This document shows positions 1-9,430 of a stretch of 35,276 bases of DNA, piece by piece (the stretch's first letter is position 1; each line of letters opens with the position of its first letter). A model generated the notes under the pieces. That model had not been told where the DNA came from, did not search any database, and saw only the letters and a list, made by a program, of their open reading frames with translations. The position numbers and the translations under genes were made by a program. The stretch lies in contig RZYZ01000002.1 of assembly GCA_009930125.1 (NCBI GenBank), positions 1 through 35,276 of the forward strand, written 5' to 3'. This DNA is from Clostridia bacterium (GTDB lineage Bacteria; Bacillota; Clostridia; Clostridiales; Clostridiaceae).

Positions 1-1
1 G

Positions 2-904
2 ATGATCGTAGCCAGAACTGAAGAAGCCAGAAGAACAGCACTGGAGAAACTTCTTCCAATGCAGAAGAGGGACTTCAAGGGTATCTACAAGGCTATGGAA
101 GGACATCCTGTAACCATCAGATTCCTGGATCCACCACTACATGAATTCCTCCCAACTCAGGCAAAAGAAATCGTAGAACTGGCAGCAGAACTTAAGATTT
201 CCGTAGATGAGTTAAACGGAGTAATCACAGATCTTCATGAATTCAACCCAATGATGGGACATAGAGGTTGCAGACTTGCGATTTCTTACCCAGAAATTGC
301 AGAAATGCAGACAAGAGCAGTAATTGAAGCTGCCATCGAAGTCAATGAAGAAATGGGCTGGAATATTGTTCCAGAAATCATGATTCCACTTGTTGGAGAA
401 GTAAACGAGCTTAAGTTTGTCAAGAGCATCGTGAAAAAGACAGCGGATTCAATCATCGCTGAAAGAGGATCAGACCTTACTTACTTAGTTGGGACAATGA
501 TCGAAATTCCAAGAGCATGTGTAACAGCAGACGAAATCGCTAAGGAAGCAGATTTCTTCTCATTCGGTACAAACGACCTTACACAGATGTCCTTCGGCTT
601 CTCCAGAGATGATGCTGGAACATTCCTGAAGCATTATTACGAGAAGAAGATCTACGACTTTGATCCATTTGCAAAGCTTGACCAGACTGGTGTAGGCGAA
701 TTTGTGAAGATTGCAGTAGAAAAGGGCAGAGGCGTAAAGAACGCACTTAAGCTTGGTGTCTGTGGAGAACATGGTGGAGACCCATCATCCGTAAACTTCT
801 TCCATGACAACGGTCTTGACTATGTTTCCTGCTCCCCATTCAGAGTACCAGTTGCTAGATTAGCGGCTGCTCAGGCTGAAGTAAGAAACCCAAGAAAGAA
901 ATAG
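2..904 (+). CDS. ppdK: pyruvate, phosphate dikinase, C-terminal part (5' truncated by window edge)
   Basis: Open at window start; protein has PPDK/PEP-utilising C-terminal motifs (GHRGCRLAISYPEI, MIPLVGEVNELKFVK, GTMIEIPRACVTADEIA, FFSFGTNDLTQM, GVCGEHGGDP); stop TAG at 902-904. Confidence 0.95.
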   Translation: MIVARTEEARRTALEKLLPMQKRDFKGIYKAMEGHPVTIRFLDPPLHEFLPTQAKEIVELAAELKISVDELNGVITDLHEFNPMMGHRGCRLAISYPEIAEMQTRAVIEAAIEVNEEMGWNIVPEIMIPLVGEVNELKFVKSIVKKTADSIIAERGSDLTYLVGTMIEIPRACVTADEIAKEADFFSFGTNDLTQMSFGFSRDDAGTFLKHYYEKKIYDFDPFAKLDQTGVGEFVKIAVEKGRGVKNALKLGVCGEHGGDPSSVNFFHDNGLDYVSCSPFRVPVARLAAAQAEVRNPRKK

Positions 905-957
905 TAAACCTATTATCGGTTAGCATAGGACGCTATGTGTAACAGATGAAAGAATGA

Positions 958-990
958 GGGCATCATCTTTATGATAAAGATGATGCCCTT
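958..990 (+). terminator. Rho-independent terminator after ppdK
   Basis: Perfect 13-bp stem gggcatcatcttt / aaagatgatgccc, loop atgat. Confidence 0.8.
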
Positions 991-1216
991 ATGTTTGTTA
1001 TAGATTGTTTCTCAATAGATGTATTCCAAGTCTGAATCATTCAGTCATTTGAAAGGCAAATGAATCTATACTGTCTGATTCTCTGCATAGATTCGGCATA
1101 AGTAAACATTTACATTTACCTATTTCATATTATTGATGTAACGATTGCATATATTGAACCAGATCTGATCTTGTTTTTTCGTTAACAGGAAACTTCAGGC
1201 AGAGTTACCTTCCATA

Positions 1217-1483
1217 TTATAATAAGTCATTAAACAGAACATAAAGAAGAAGATTGAGTAGAAGGATCATAGGTACGCCCAGAGTAAATTTAGAATGCTT
1301 CGTCTTATGCCTCAATACGTACATTCCAGTAAGTAAACCAATAGAGCCTCCGAGAAAACCTAGACTTAATAAAGAGGATTCGGATATTCTCCATCTGTGC
1401 TTCCTTGCGTTATTCTTATCAATATACATGATGATTAGAGAAAATAAATTGATGAATAGCATATATCCCAACAGGAAATTCAT
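1217..1483 (-). CDS. small DUF1294-family membrane protein
   Basis: 88 aa, hydrophobic; pattern YxDKxxAxxxxWRIxExxLLxLxFLGGSxGxLxGMxxxRHKTxHxxFxxGxP typical of DUF1294. Confidence 0.85.
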   Translation of the reverse strand: MNFLLGYMLFINLFSLIIMYIDKNNARKHRWRISESSLLSLGFLGGSIGLLTGMYVLRHKTKHSKFTLGVPMILLLNLLLYVLFNDLL

Positions 1484-2059
1484 TTTTTACAGCCTCCCGA
1501 AAACATTTCAGAAAAATTGTTTTTGCATATTTATATCAGTTTAGTGAATAATAGTAGATTTTTCAAGTACAGGCAGCAAATTTTGGTGAAGATATTCATC
1601 CAAAAAAAGTATTTTATTGAAATCATCAGAAAAATATACTGTAATTTATCAATTGATACTGTATTGGTTCCGAATAATCAATAGAATTGTAATTAAGCAA
1701 GGGTGGAATAAAGTTAAAAATACCACATTTGTGAATATAGTATAAACAAAAAGTTTCTGTTTTTCATATGTTGTGGTAAAATAAGTGTAACCTTAATTGT
1801 TTAATTAAATTGAGCCTGATATATTACATTATTGAAAATGACAACTTTCGATAAGAGTGGTGGTAGGGGCTGATCGTTATTTGAAAAGTTAATATTTATG
1901 CCTGCATTATCGAATTCGAATTTGCTAAAATTGAGCACAAGATATTTCCTCATCTTTATCTGATTGAGTGAAATGGGCGTGCTGATTATGAATTCAATTA
2001 TGAAAACGATATTATTTTAGTGCAAAATAAGGACATTATGAACTAAATTTAAAAATTAG

Positions 2060-2088
2060 TTGATAAATATGTCTATTTATAATAAAAT
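2060..2088 (+). promoter_or_regulatory. candidate sigma-A promoter for the opp operon
   Basis: TTGATA (2060-2065), 17-nt spacer, TAAAAT (2083-2088), about 100 nt upstream of the start codon. Confidence 0.45.
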
Positions 2089-2187
2089 GAATAATATCTT
2101 CAACAACTATTAACAAATCACACATTTGGTTTTCAGTCGCTGGCAACAACGACTTAAAATAAAAGATTATTCAAGGAGGAAGAAAGA

Positions 2188-3948
2188 ATGACAAAAAAGA
2201 GAATAGGCTTAATGCTTGCACTTACACTGGCAATGTCCGTTGTATTTACAGCATGTAGTCCTAAAGCAGAGGATCCTGCAGAGACACCTGCAGAAACTCC
2301 AGGACAAGAAGAACCTGCTGAAGGCGAAGAACCAGAAGAAGAACCTGCTGCTGAACCATCAGGTACACTGAAAGTTGGTATCACTGAAGCATCAGGTAAC
2401 TTCAACCCATTATACTATTCATCATCTTATGATGGATATGTAGTAGACCTTGTTTTTGAAGGACTAGCTACACTGAACTTTGAAGGTGACGAATACGAGC
2501 CAGTAGTGGCTAAGGATTGGACTGTCTCCGAAGATGGTAAGACAATCACATTCAACCTTAGAGAAGACGTAGTATTCTCAGACGGTACACCACTTACTGC
2601 TAACGACGTAGTATTCACATATAAGGTTTTAGCTGACCCATCCTACTCAGGTAGATACGGTTCAGTAGTAAAGGACCTTGAAGGTTACGAAGCATATTCA
2701 GCTGGTGAAACAGAAGAATTTGTTGGTGTTGTTGCGGAAGACGACTATACAGTAACATTCAACTTTGCTGATGGTAAGAGAACAAACTTCGCAAACACAA
2801 CAATGGCTATCATGCCTGAAGCTTACTATGGCGCTGGATTCACAGTTGGTGACACATCCGGAGTTGAAGCTTTATCAGCAGAACCTGTTGGATCAGGTCC
2901 ATACAAGCTTGATACATATTCAGAAGCACAGTTCATTTTCTTGACAAGAAATGAAAATTACAAGGGCGAAGGCTACATGATCAAGGAAATCCTTCTTCAG
3001 TTCGTAGACCAGTCCACAGATATCGTTCAGTTAATGAACGGTGAAGTAGATCTACTTGCTGGTGTTATCGAACCTGCTAAGATCAAGGAAGCTAGAGACG
3101 GTGGATACTCCATCAACGAATATCCAAGATCAGGTTACGGATACATCAACTTCAATACAGAAGCAGGACCTACTGCTGAAGTTCCAGTTAGACAGGCTCT
3201 TACATATGCATTCGACACAGAAGCATTTGTAAACAGCTACTACAAAGATCCTGATACAGGATTAGTTCTTGCATCAACACAGAACCACCCATTCTCACAG
3301 GTATCATGGGTAATGAGTGATGCACTGGTTGACTCACTGATCGACTACTCCTATGACATCGAAAAGGCTAAGTCAATTCTTGACGAAGCTGGCTGGGTTG
3401 TAAATGGCGATTTCAGAGAAAAAGATGGACAGGTTCTTGAACTTAACATCGCTGCAATGCCAGAACATGACATTCTTGCAACTCTTATCCCAATGTGGGA
3501 AAAATCATGGGGCGAAGAACTTAACATTAAGCTTAACGTTTCATACCTAGAGTTCAACACAATTCTTGACTATGTAATCTACGATTCAGATGCTAATGTT
3601 GACAAGTGGAGCTTGTTCTTCCTGGCAACATCCATCACATCTGCTGACCCAGACTCCATCTACACTCAGTTCCACTCAAATGATGTAGGTGCTGGTAAGG
3701 ACAACACATCAAGATACAGCAATCCTGAAGTTGACAGACTTCTTGATGAAGCTAGAGCTATAATGGATCCAGAAGAAGCTAAGCCACTATACGCTGAAGT
3801 TGTTAAGATTCTGAACGAAGAAATGCCTAAGGTTGTTGTTTATGCTAACACATACTTCGATCTTTACAATTCAAAGGTTAAGGATTTCAAAACAAGCTCA
3901 CTATATGGTTGGGTAAAAGCTGTTAAGGATGCTTATATCGAAGAATAA
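2188..3948 (+). CDS. oligopeptide/peptide ABC transporter substrate-binding lipoprotein (SBP family 5)
   Basis: Lipobox (VVFTACS), acidic Pro/Glu linker, SBP_bac_5 features (FNPLYYSSSYDGYVVDLVFEGLATL, VVAKDWTVSEDGKTITFNLREDVVFSDGTPLTANDVVFTYK, PVGSGPYKL); SD aaggagga. Confidence 0.93.
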   Translation: MTKKRIGLMLALTLAMSVVFTACSPKAEDPAETPAETPGQEEPAEGEEPEEEPAAEPSGTLKVGITEASGNFNPLYYSSSYDGYVVDLVFEGLATLNFEGDEYEPVVAKDWTVSEDGKTITFNLREDVVFSDGTPLTANDVVFTYKVLADPSYSGRYGSVVKDLEGYEAYSAGETEEFVGVVAEDDYTVTFNFADGKRTNFANTTMAIMPEAYYGAGFTVGDTSGVEALSAEPVGSGPYKLDTYSEAQFIFLTRNENYKGEGYMIKEILLQFVDQSTDIVQLMNGEVDLLAGVIEPAKIKEARDGGYSINEYPRSGYGYINFNTEAGPTAEVPVRQALTYAFDTEAFVNSYYKDPDTGLVLASTQNHPFSQVSWVMSDALVDSLIDYSYDIEKAKSILDEAGWVVNGDFREKDGQVLELNIAAMPEHDILATLIPMWEKSWGEELNIKLNVSYLEFNTILDYVIYDSDANVDKWSLFFLATSITSADPDSIYTQFHSNDVGAGKDNTSRYSNPEVDRLLDEARAIMDPEEAKPLYAEVVKILNEEMPKVVVYANTYFDLYNSKVKDFKTSSLYGWVKAVKDAYIEE

Positions 3949-3974
3949 CAAGTGAATTCAATTTCATAAAAATT

Positions 3975-3999
3975 AAGGCAGTCTGTTGAGGACTGCCTT
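3975..3999 (+). terminator. intercistronic hairpin (partial terminator/attenuator) between SBP and permease
   Basis: Perfect 9-bp stem aaggcagtc / gactgcctt followed by a short T-rich run. Confidence 0.6.
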
Positions 4000-4038
4000 T
4001 CTACTACTAAATATATAGGAGCTATGGGGAGTGAAATA

Positions 4039-5016
4039 ATGTTAAAATATATAGCAAGGAGACTGCTGCATTTGATTCCTGTAATGATCGTTATATCCAT
4101 AGCGATATACGGTATTATGGAACTCATGCCAGGGGACGCAGTCCAGGCCTATTTGGGTGTTGGATCAGGTGTTTCCGTTGAGCAGCAACAACAGATAAAA
4201 GAACAGCTTGGATTAGATGGTAATATTGTTGAAAGATATTTCAATTGGTTAGGTAGAACACTTCAGGGAGACTTTGGTAGATCCATACTGAAGAGAGCAC
4301 CAGTATCAGAAATCATTGGTGAGAGTGTCTGGAATACGTTCCTGATCAATTTCTTCGGAATGATCTTCGGGTTTGGAATCTCTATACCAGTTGGCATTAA
4401 GTCAGCAGTAAATAAATACAGCAAATTCGATAATTTCTGGACGGTATTTTCACTACTTGGTGTTTCCATGCCTTCCTTCTTCTTTGCGATGATTCTTATA
4501 TTCTTTGTAGGTATACCTCTGGGACTACCACTGACGCTGATGCGTGATCCAATGAGTGTAGTAAGAGGATATCCAAGCCTATGGGCCGAAATTGTGGATG
4601 TGGGCAGACATATGATCATGCCGCTTATCGTTCTTACAATCTCATCTCTTGCAAGCTTAACAAGATATGTAAGAAATGCAACGCTGGAAGTAATCAATCA
4701 GGATTATATCCGAACTGCAAGATCAAAGGGTCTTTCAGAGAAGGTTGTAATTTACAAGCATGCATTCAGAAATGCTCTTTTACCTATTGTTACATTACTC
4801 GGCAGCTGGATTCCTTCATTATTTGGTGGTTCACTGATTCTCGAAACTATTTTCAAATGGCCAGGAATCGGTAATACACTTCATGAAGCTATTTTCAAGC
4901 AGGATACTTCACTGGTTATGGCGATCAATATATTCTACGCAATGCTCATGCTTGCTGGTAACTTACTGGCAGACATCAGTTACGCGCTTGTTGACCCTAG
5001 AGTCAAGGTTAGTTAG
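4039..5016 (+). CDS. oppB: oligopeptide ABC transporter permease (OppB/DppB type)
   Basis: MLKYIARRLLHLIPVMIVISIAIYGIMELMPGDA; C-terminal EAA-like loop DYIRTARSKGLSEKVVIYKHAFRNALLPIVTLLG. ATG at 4039 preferred (ggggag SD) over 4024. Confidence 0.92.
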   Translation: MLKYIARRLLHLIPVMIVISIAIYGIMELMPGDAVQAYLGVGSGVSVEQQQQIKEQLGLDGNIVERYFNWLGRTLQGDFGRSILKRAPVSEIIGESVWNTFLINFFGMIFGFGISIPVGIKSAVNKYSKFDNFWTVFSLLGVSMPSFFFAMILIFFVGIPLGLPLTLMRDPMSVVRGYPSLWAEIVDVGRHMIMPLIVLTISSLASLTRYVRNATLEVINQDYIRTARSKGLSEKVVIYKHAFRNALLPIVTLLGSWIPSLFGGSLILETIFKWPGIGNTLHEAIFKQDTSLVMAINIFYAMLMLAGNLLADISYALVDPRVKVS

Positions 5017-5027
5017 GAGGTTTTAAT

Positions 5028-5936
5028 ATGGAAGATAAGAAAAAGGCCTATGAAAAAACCCAAGCTACCAATATTGTAGGGCCATGGAGAATAGCTTGGG
5101 ACCGATTCAGAAGAAATAAGACTGCCATGTTTGGTGCAATCTTATTCATCATAATTGTACTGATGTGCATCTTTGTTCCGATTTTTTCTAGATTCAGTAT
5201 AAATGACTTTATTCTGGATCAGAAGAAACTCCCGCCTTCATCAGAATACTGGCTGGGAACAGATGAACAGGGTAGAGACGTATTCTTGAGACTCTTCCTG
5301 GGAGGAAGAACATCACTTATGGTTGGAGCCATTGCTGCAGGGTTTACTGTGGTTATAGGTGCTACCGTTGGTGGCATAGCTGGTTACTATGGTGGCTGGG
5401 TAGACAATCTGCTGATGAGATTTGCGGAAATCGTCTATTCCATTCCATTTACACCTACAGTTATTACAATTTCAGGTGCACTGATGTGGGTAGATTCAAA
5501 ATACAAGATGTATCTTGTTATGTTCCTTATCGGTATTCTGAGCTGGCCAGGTCTAGCTAGAATGGTTAGAGGACAGATCCTATCATTGAGAGAACAGGAA
5601 TTCATGCAAGCTGCGGAGATTCTAGGTCTTTCTACCAGATCAAGAATCGCAAGACATCTGCTGCCAAACACATTTGCTTACATCATTGTAAGTGCAACAC
5701 TGGGTATGGCTGGCGCAATTCTTACTGAAGCGAGCTTATCCTACCTGGGGCTTGGTGTAACACCACCAACACCTACTTGGGGTAACATGATTGAAAGAGC
5801 CAGAAATTCTGATGTATTCAGAAATATGCAGTGGCTTTGGGTACCGCCCGGTATCATGATCATGCTGACAGTTTTAAGTATAAATCTGCTTGGAGAAGGG
5901 CTGAGAGATGCCGTTGATCCAAAGGAAATTAGGTAG
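5028..5936 (+). CDS. oppC: oligopeptide ABC transporter permease (OppC/DppC type)
   Basis: N-terminal OppC_N region, HWLGTDEQGRD-like motif (YWLGTDEQGRDVFLRLFLGGRTSL), EFMQAAEILGLSTRSRIARHLLPN; SD aggaggtttt. Confidence 0.92.
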   Translation: MEDKKKAYEKTQATNIVGPWRIAWDRFRRNKTAMFGAILFIIIVLMCIFVPIFSRFSINDFILDQKKLPPSSEYWLGTDEQGRDVFLRLFLGGRTSLMVGAIAAGFTVVIGATVGGIAGYYGGWVDNLLMRFAEIVYSIPFTPTVITISGALMWVDSKYKMYLVMFLIGILSWPGLARMVRGQILSLREQEFMQAAEILGLSTRSRIARHLLPNTFAYIIVSATLGMAGAILTEASLSYLGLGVTPPTPTWGNMIERARNSDVFRNMQWLWVPPGIMIMLTVLSINLLGEGLRDAVDPKEIR

Positions 5937-5944
5937 GGTTGATT

Positions 5945-6928
5945 ATGAAAAAAGTATTAGAAGTAAAGAACCTTAAAACACACTTCAACACAGATAAAGG
6001 TGTGGTTAAGGCTGTAGATGGTGTAACCTTCGACCTTACAGAAGGAAAGACACTTGGCGTTGTTGGTGAGTCAGGCTGTGGTAAGAGCATCACTGCGATG
6101 AGTGTAATGAGACTAATAGACAGAAACGGTAGTATTGTTGATGGTTCCATCATGTACGATGGACGAGATCTGGCTAAGATAAAAATGGACGAGATGAGAA
6201 AAATCAGGGGAAATGACATATCCATCATTTTCCAGGAACCTATGACCTCATTGAACCCCGTATTCAGAATCGGTGATCAGATCGTGGAAGCCATTAAGCT
6301 TCACCAGGATTTATCAAAGGAAGAAGCCCATGACAAAGCCGTTAACATGCTGAAACTCGTAGGAATTCCTCGTGCGGAAAGAGTGGTTTACGACTATCCT
6401 CATCAGCTTTCCGGTGGTATGAGACAGAGAGCCATGATTGCTATGGCCCTTGCCTGCGATCCTAAGATTCTAATCGCAGATGAACCTACAACTGCTCTGG
6501 ATGTAACCATTCAGGCGCAGATTCTGGCGCTGATGAACGATCTAAAGGAAAAGATGAATACAGCAATCATGCTGATCACTCATGACCTTGGAGTAGTAGC
6601 TCAGATGGCAGACGATGTCATCGTCATGTATTCTGGAAAAGTTGTGGAATCAGCTGAAGTCAAGGAACTGTATGCCAATCCTAAGCATCCGTACACACAG
6701 GGTCTTCTGGACTCCATTCCTGATGTCAAATCTGAAAAGAAGAGACTGAACAGTATTGAAGGTGTTGTACCTAATCCAATGGAACTTCCTAAGGGCTGCT
6801 ATTTTGCACCAAGATGTAAGTTTGCCATGGACAAGTGCTGGGAACAGGAACCTGGTGTATATTTCATAGATAAAGAAAGAAATGGCGAGAACCATAAGGT
6901 GAAGTGTTTCTTGTATGAAGGAAATTAG
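5945..6928 (+). CDS. oppD: oligopeptide ABC transporter ATP-binding protein (OppD/DppD type)
   Basis: Walker A GESGCGKS, signature LSGGMRQR, Walker B ILIADEPT, C-terminal oligo_HPY Cys motif (CYFAPRCKFAMDKC). Confidence 0.93.
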   Translation: MKKVLEVKNLKTHFNTDKGVVKAVDGVTFDLTEGKTLGVVGESGCGKSITAMSVMRLIDRNGSIVDGSIMYDGRDLAKIKMDEMRKIRGNDISIIFQEPMTSLNPVFRIGDQIVEAIKLHQDLSKEEAHDKAVNMLKLVGIPRAERVVYDYPHQLSGGMRQRAMIAMALACDPKILIADEPTTALDVTIQAQILALMNDLKEKMNTAIMLITHDLGVVAQMADDVIVMYSGKVVESAEVKELYANPKHPYTQGLLDSIPDVKSEKKRLNSIEGVVPNPMELPKGCYFAPRCKFAMDKCWEQEPGVYFIDKERNGENHKVKCFLYEGN

Positions 6929-6937
6929 GAGGGAAGT

Positions 6938-7945
6938 ATGAACGAGAATAATAGAATTTTACTTGAAGTCAATGATGTAAAGAAATATTTCCCTGTTAAA
7001 GGTGGTCTCTTCACAAAGAAAACATATGTCAAAGCGGTTGATGGAGTCTCCTTTAAACTGAAAGAAGGGGAGACCATCGGACTGGTTGGTGAATCAGGAT
7101 GTGGTAAATCCACACTGGGAAGAACCATCGTGAGACTATATGAGCCAACAGCTGGAGATATCATATATCACGGCAAGGAGATCGATGGGGACATATCCAC
7201 TTTAAAGGGTGATAAGCTGAAAGCACTGAGACGTGAAATGCAGCTGATTTTCCAGGATCCATACAGCTCACTGAACCCAAGAATGAACGTAAGTAATATT
7301 GTTGGTGAGTCACTGCTTTCACATAATCTTGTGAAACCAGGGGCAGAATACAAAGACAGAGTAATGGAAATCATAGAAATGTGTGGTCTTTCTCCATACC
7401 ATATCTACAGATATCCGCATCAGTTCTCTGGTGGACAGAGACAGAGAATCGGTATTGCCAGAGCACTTGCGCTGAATCCTGATTTTGTTGTGGCAGATGA
7501 ACCTGTATCCGCACTGGATGTATCCATTCAGTCACAGATTCTGAACCTCATGATGGATCTGCAGGAAAAGATGGGTCTATCCTATCTCTTCATTTCGCAT
7601 GACTTAAGCGTTGTTAAACACATCAGTAACAGAATCGGTGTTATGTATCTTGGCTCACTGGTTGAACTGGCTGGTAAACATGAACTCTATGATACACCAG
7701 CTCACCCATATACAAGAGCCTTGCTGGCTGCTATACCTGTTCCAGATCCTACTCACTTAAGAAAAATGGAGCCAATCATAGGAGAATTGCCAAGTAATAT
7801 CAATACTCCACCAGGATGTAAGTTCCATACAAGATGTCCTTATGCCAAGGATATCTGTAAAGAGGAAATTCCTATACTTAGAGAGTATGATCCAGCTGGA
7901 CATCCAGAGCACTTTGTAGCATGTCATTTTGCTGGAGAAATATAA
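6938..7945 (+). CDS. oppF: oligopeptide ABC transporter ATP-binding protein (OppF/DppF type)
   Basis: Walker A GESGCGKS, FSGGQRQRIGIARAL, FVVADEPVSALDVSIQ, CKFHTRCPYAKDIC; SD ggaggg. Confidence 0.93.
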   Translation: MNENNRILLEVNDVKKYFPVKGGLFTKKTYVKAVDGVSFKLKEGETIGLVGESGCGKSTLGRTIVRLYEPTAGDIIYHGKEIDGDISTLKGDKLKALRREMQLIFQDPYSSLNPRMNVSNIVGESLLSHNLVKPGAEYKDRVMEIIEMCGLSPYHIYRYPHQFSGGQRQRIGIARALALNPDFVVADEPVSALDVSIQSQILNLMMDLQEKMGLSYLFISHDLSVVKHISNRIGVMYLGSLVELAGKHELYDTPAHPYTRALLAAIPVPDPTHLRKMEPIIGELPSNINTPPGCKFHTRCPYAKDICKEEIPILREYDPAGHPEHFVACHFAGEI

Positions 7946-7988
7946 CTAAAGAATTAATATGATCATATTCAAAGAAGGAGGGATAATA

Positions 7989-8168
7989 ATGAATATTTTT
8001 GGAAGCAAACATCGTTACGACGATGTGAAACCAGATATGGATGCTGATGTTGAACTGGAAAAGTTTGATGCCATGGCTCTTGCGATGGCAATGGCTTCCT
8101 ATGTATTTCCAGTCATACTTGGAATCTTTGGATTCTTTGCCCTTCTGACTTGGATAGTATTCCGTTAA
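7989..8168 (+). CDS. uncharacterised small single-TM protein (59 aa), last gene of the opp operon
   Basis: ATG at 7989 preceded by aaggaggg SD; MNIFGSKHRYDDVKPDMDADVELEKFDAMALAMAMASYVFPVILGIFGFFALLTWIVFR; 43 nt after oppF and followed by a terminator. Confidence 0.75.
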   Translation: MNIFGSKHRYDDVKPDMDADVELEKFDAMALAMAMASYVFPVILGIFGFFALLTWIVFR

Positions 8169-8176
8169 TTATTGAG

Positions 8177-8217
8177 AAAGCACTTGTTGTAGCTTACTAT
8201 GACAGGTGCTTTTTTTG
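8177..8217 (+). terminator. Rho-independent terminator of the opp operon
   Basis: Stem aaagcacttgt / acaggtgcttt (two G-T pairs) followed by a T run. Confidence 0.85.
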
Positions 8218-8353
8218 TGTTGTAAATCATTCTGAAGAGAACTGGAATAATAAAACAAATCAATAATATAATATAATTATGATATATATAAGAAAACTGT
8301 AATTAAAGGATTCGAGAAAGATTTGTAGAATAATATAATTAGGAGGTGGAACT

Positions 8354-9379
8354 TTGACGATAAGAGAACGAATTGAAAGAAATGAAGAACTTACCTTAAT
8401 TCGGGAAGCATGTTTTTCCAGAAATTCCAGAGGAAGAGAGAGGTTTGAAGAACTGGATTCTTACAGGACATGTTTCATGCATGACCGTGACAGAATCATA
8501 CATTCCAAATCATTCAGGAGACTGAAGCATAAAACGCAGGTTTATATCAAAACAACAGGAGATCATTATCGGACAAGGCTTACCCATACCCTCGAAGTTT
8601 CACAGATTGCACGAACCATAGCCAGAGGAATTGCTGTCAACGAAGACCTGGTGGAAGCCATCACCTTAGGACACGATATCGGCCATGTCGCATTTGCTCA
8701 TAATGGGGAAGAAGTGCTGAATGAAAGATTACCAGGCGGATTCAGGCATAATGAACAGTCTATTCGCGTGCTGAAGAAACTGGAAAAAGAAGGGAAGGGC
8801 TTAAACATAACCTATGAGGTACTGGATGGCATACTGCATCATAGTGGCCTTAAGAGTGGTGAGACTTCCAGCACACTGGAAGGACAGATTGCCCGATTCG
8901 CTGATAAAATCGCCTATGTCAATCATGATATTGACGATTCCATACGAGCTGGGCTGCTGAGGACAGAAGATCTGCCATCAGAATTTGTGGAAGTGCTGGG
9001 CAGAACCCATAGCAAAAGAATTGATACACTGGTTAGAAATCTGGTGGATAGAACAAATAGCAACATCCTTTCGGGACAACTGGTAGTTGCGCTTCCTGAA
9101 GATATTTTTGAAGCACTCTATGGGTTAAGAGCTTTTCTGTTCAAAAATATCTATAACGGAGAACATCTCCGTGAAGAAAGAAATAAGGCGAAATTTGTTC
9201 TTGGAAAATTATTTGACTATTATCTGGAGCATATTTCTGAGATGCCGGAACTATTCAAAAAAATCGCTGATGATGAAGGTACAGAAAGAGCAGTTGCTGA
9301 TTACATCGCTGGGATGACTGATGATTATGCAATCATTCTATTCAATCAGATTTATGTGCCAAAAATTGTTATCTACTGA
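8354..9379 (+). CDS. dgt: deoxyguanosinetriphosphate triphosphohydrolase-like HD-domain protein (dGTPase)
   Basis: TTG start with aggaggtgg [57 protein letters not shown] motifs of dGTPase HD family. Confidence 0.93.
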   Translation: MTIRERIERNEELTLIREACFSRNSRGRERFEELDSYRTCFMHDRDRIIHSKSFRRLKHKTQVYIKTTGDHYRTRLTHTLEVSQIARTIARGIAVNEDLVEAITLGHDIGHVAFAHNGEEVLNERLPGGFRHNEQSIRVLKKLEKEGKGLNITYEVLDGILHHSGLKSGETSSTLEGQIARFADKIAYVNHDIDDSIRAGLLRTEDLPSEFVEVLGRTHSKRIDTLVRNLVDRTNSNILSGQLVVALPEDIFEALYGLRAFLFKNIYNGEHLREERNKAKFVLGKLFDYYLEHISEMPELFKKIADDEGTERAVADYIAGMTDDYAIILFNQIYVPKIVIY

Positions 9380-9394
9380 TCTTAATGGTATAAT
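9366..9394 (+). promoter_or_regulatory. sigma-A promoter for dnaG-rpoD overlapping the 3' end of dgt
   Basis: TTGTTA (9366-9371), 17-nt spacer, TATAAT (9389-9394). Confidence 0.6.
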
Positions 9395-9430
9395 TAATGT
9401 TTGTACAATGGAAAAAAGGTGTGAAATAAT

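Noticed and set aside
1254-1544. 96-aa plus-strand ORF opposite the DUF1294 gene
   Set aside because: DUF1294 motifs on the minus strand are clear; the plus ORF has none.
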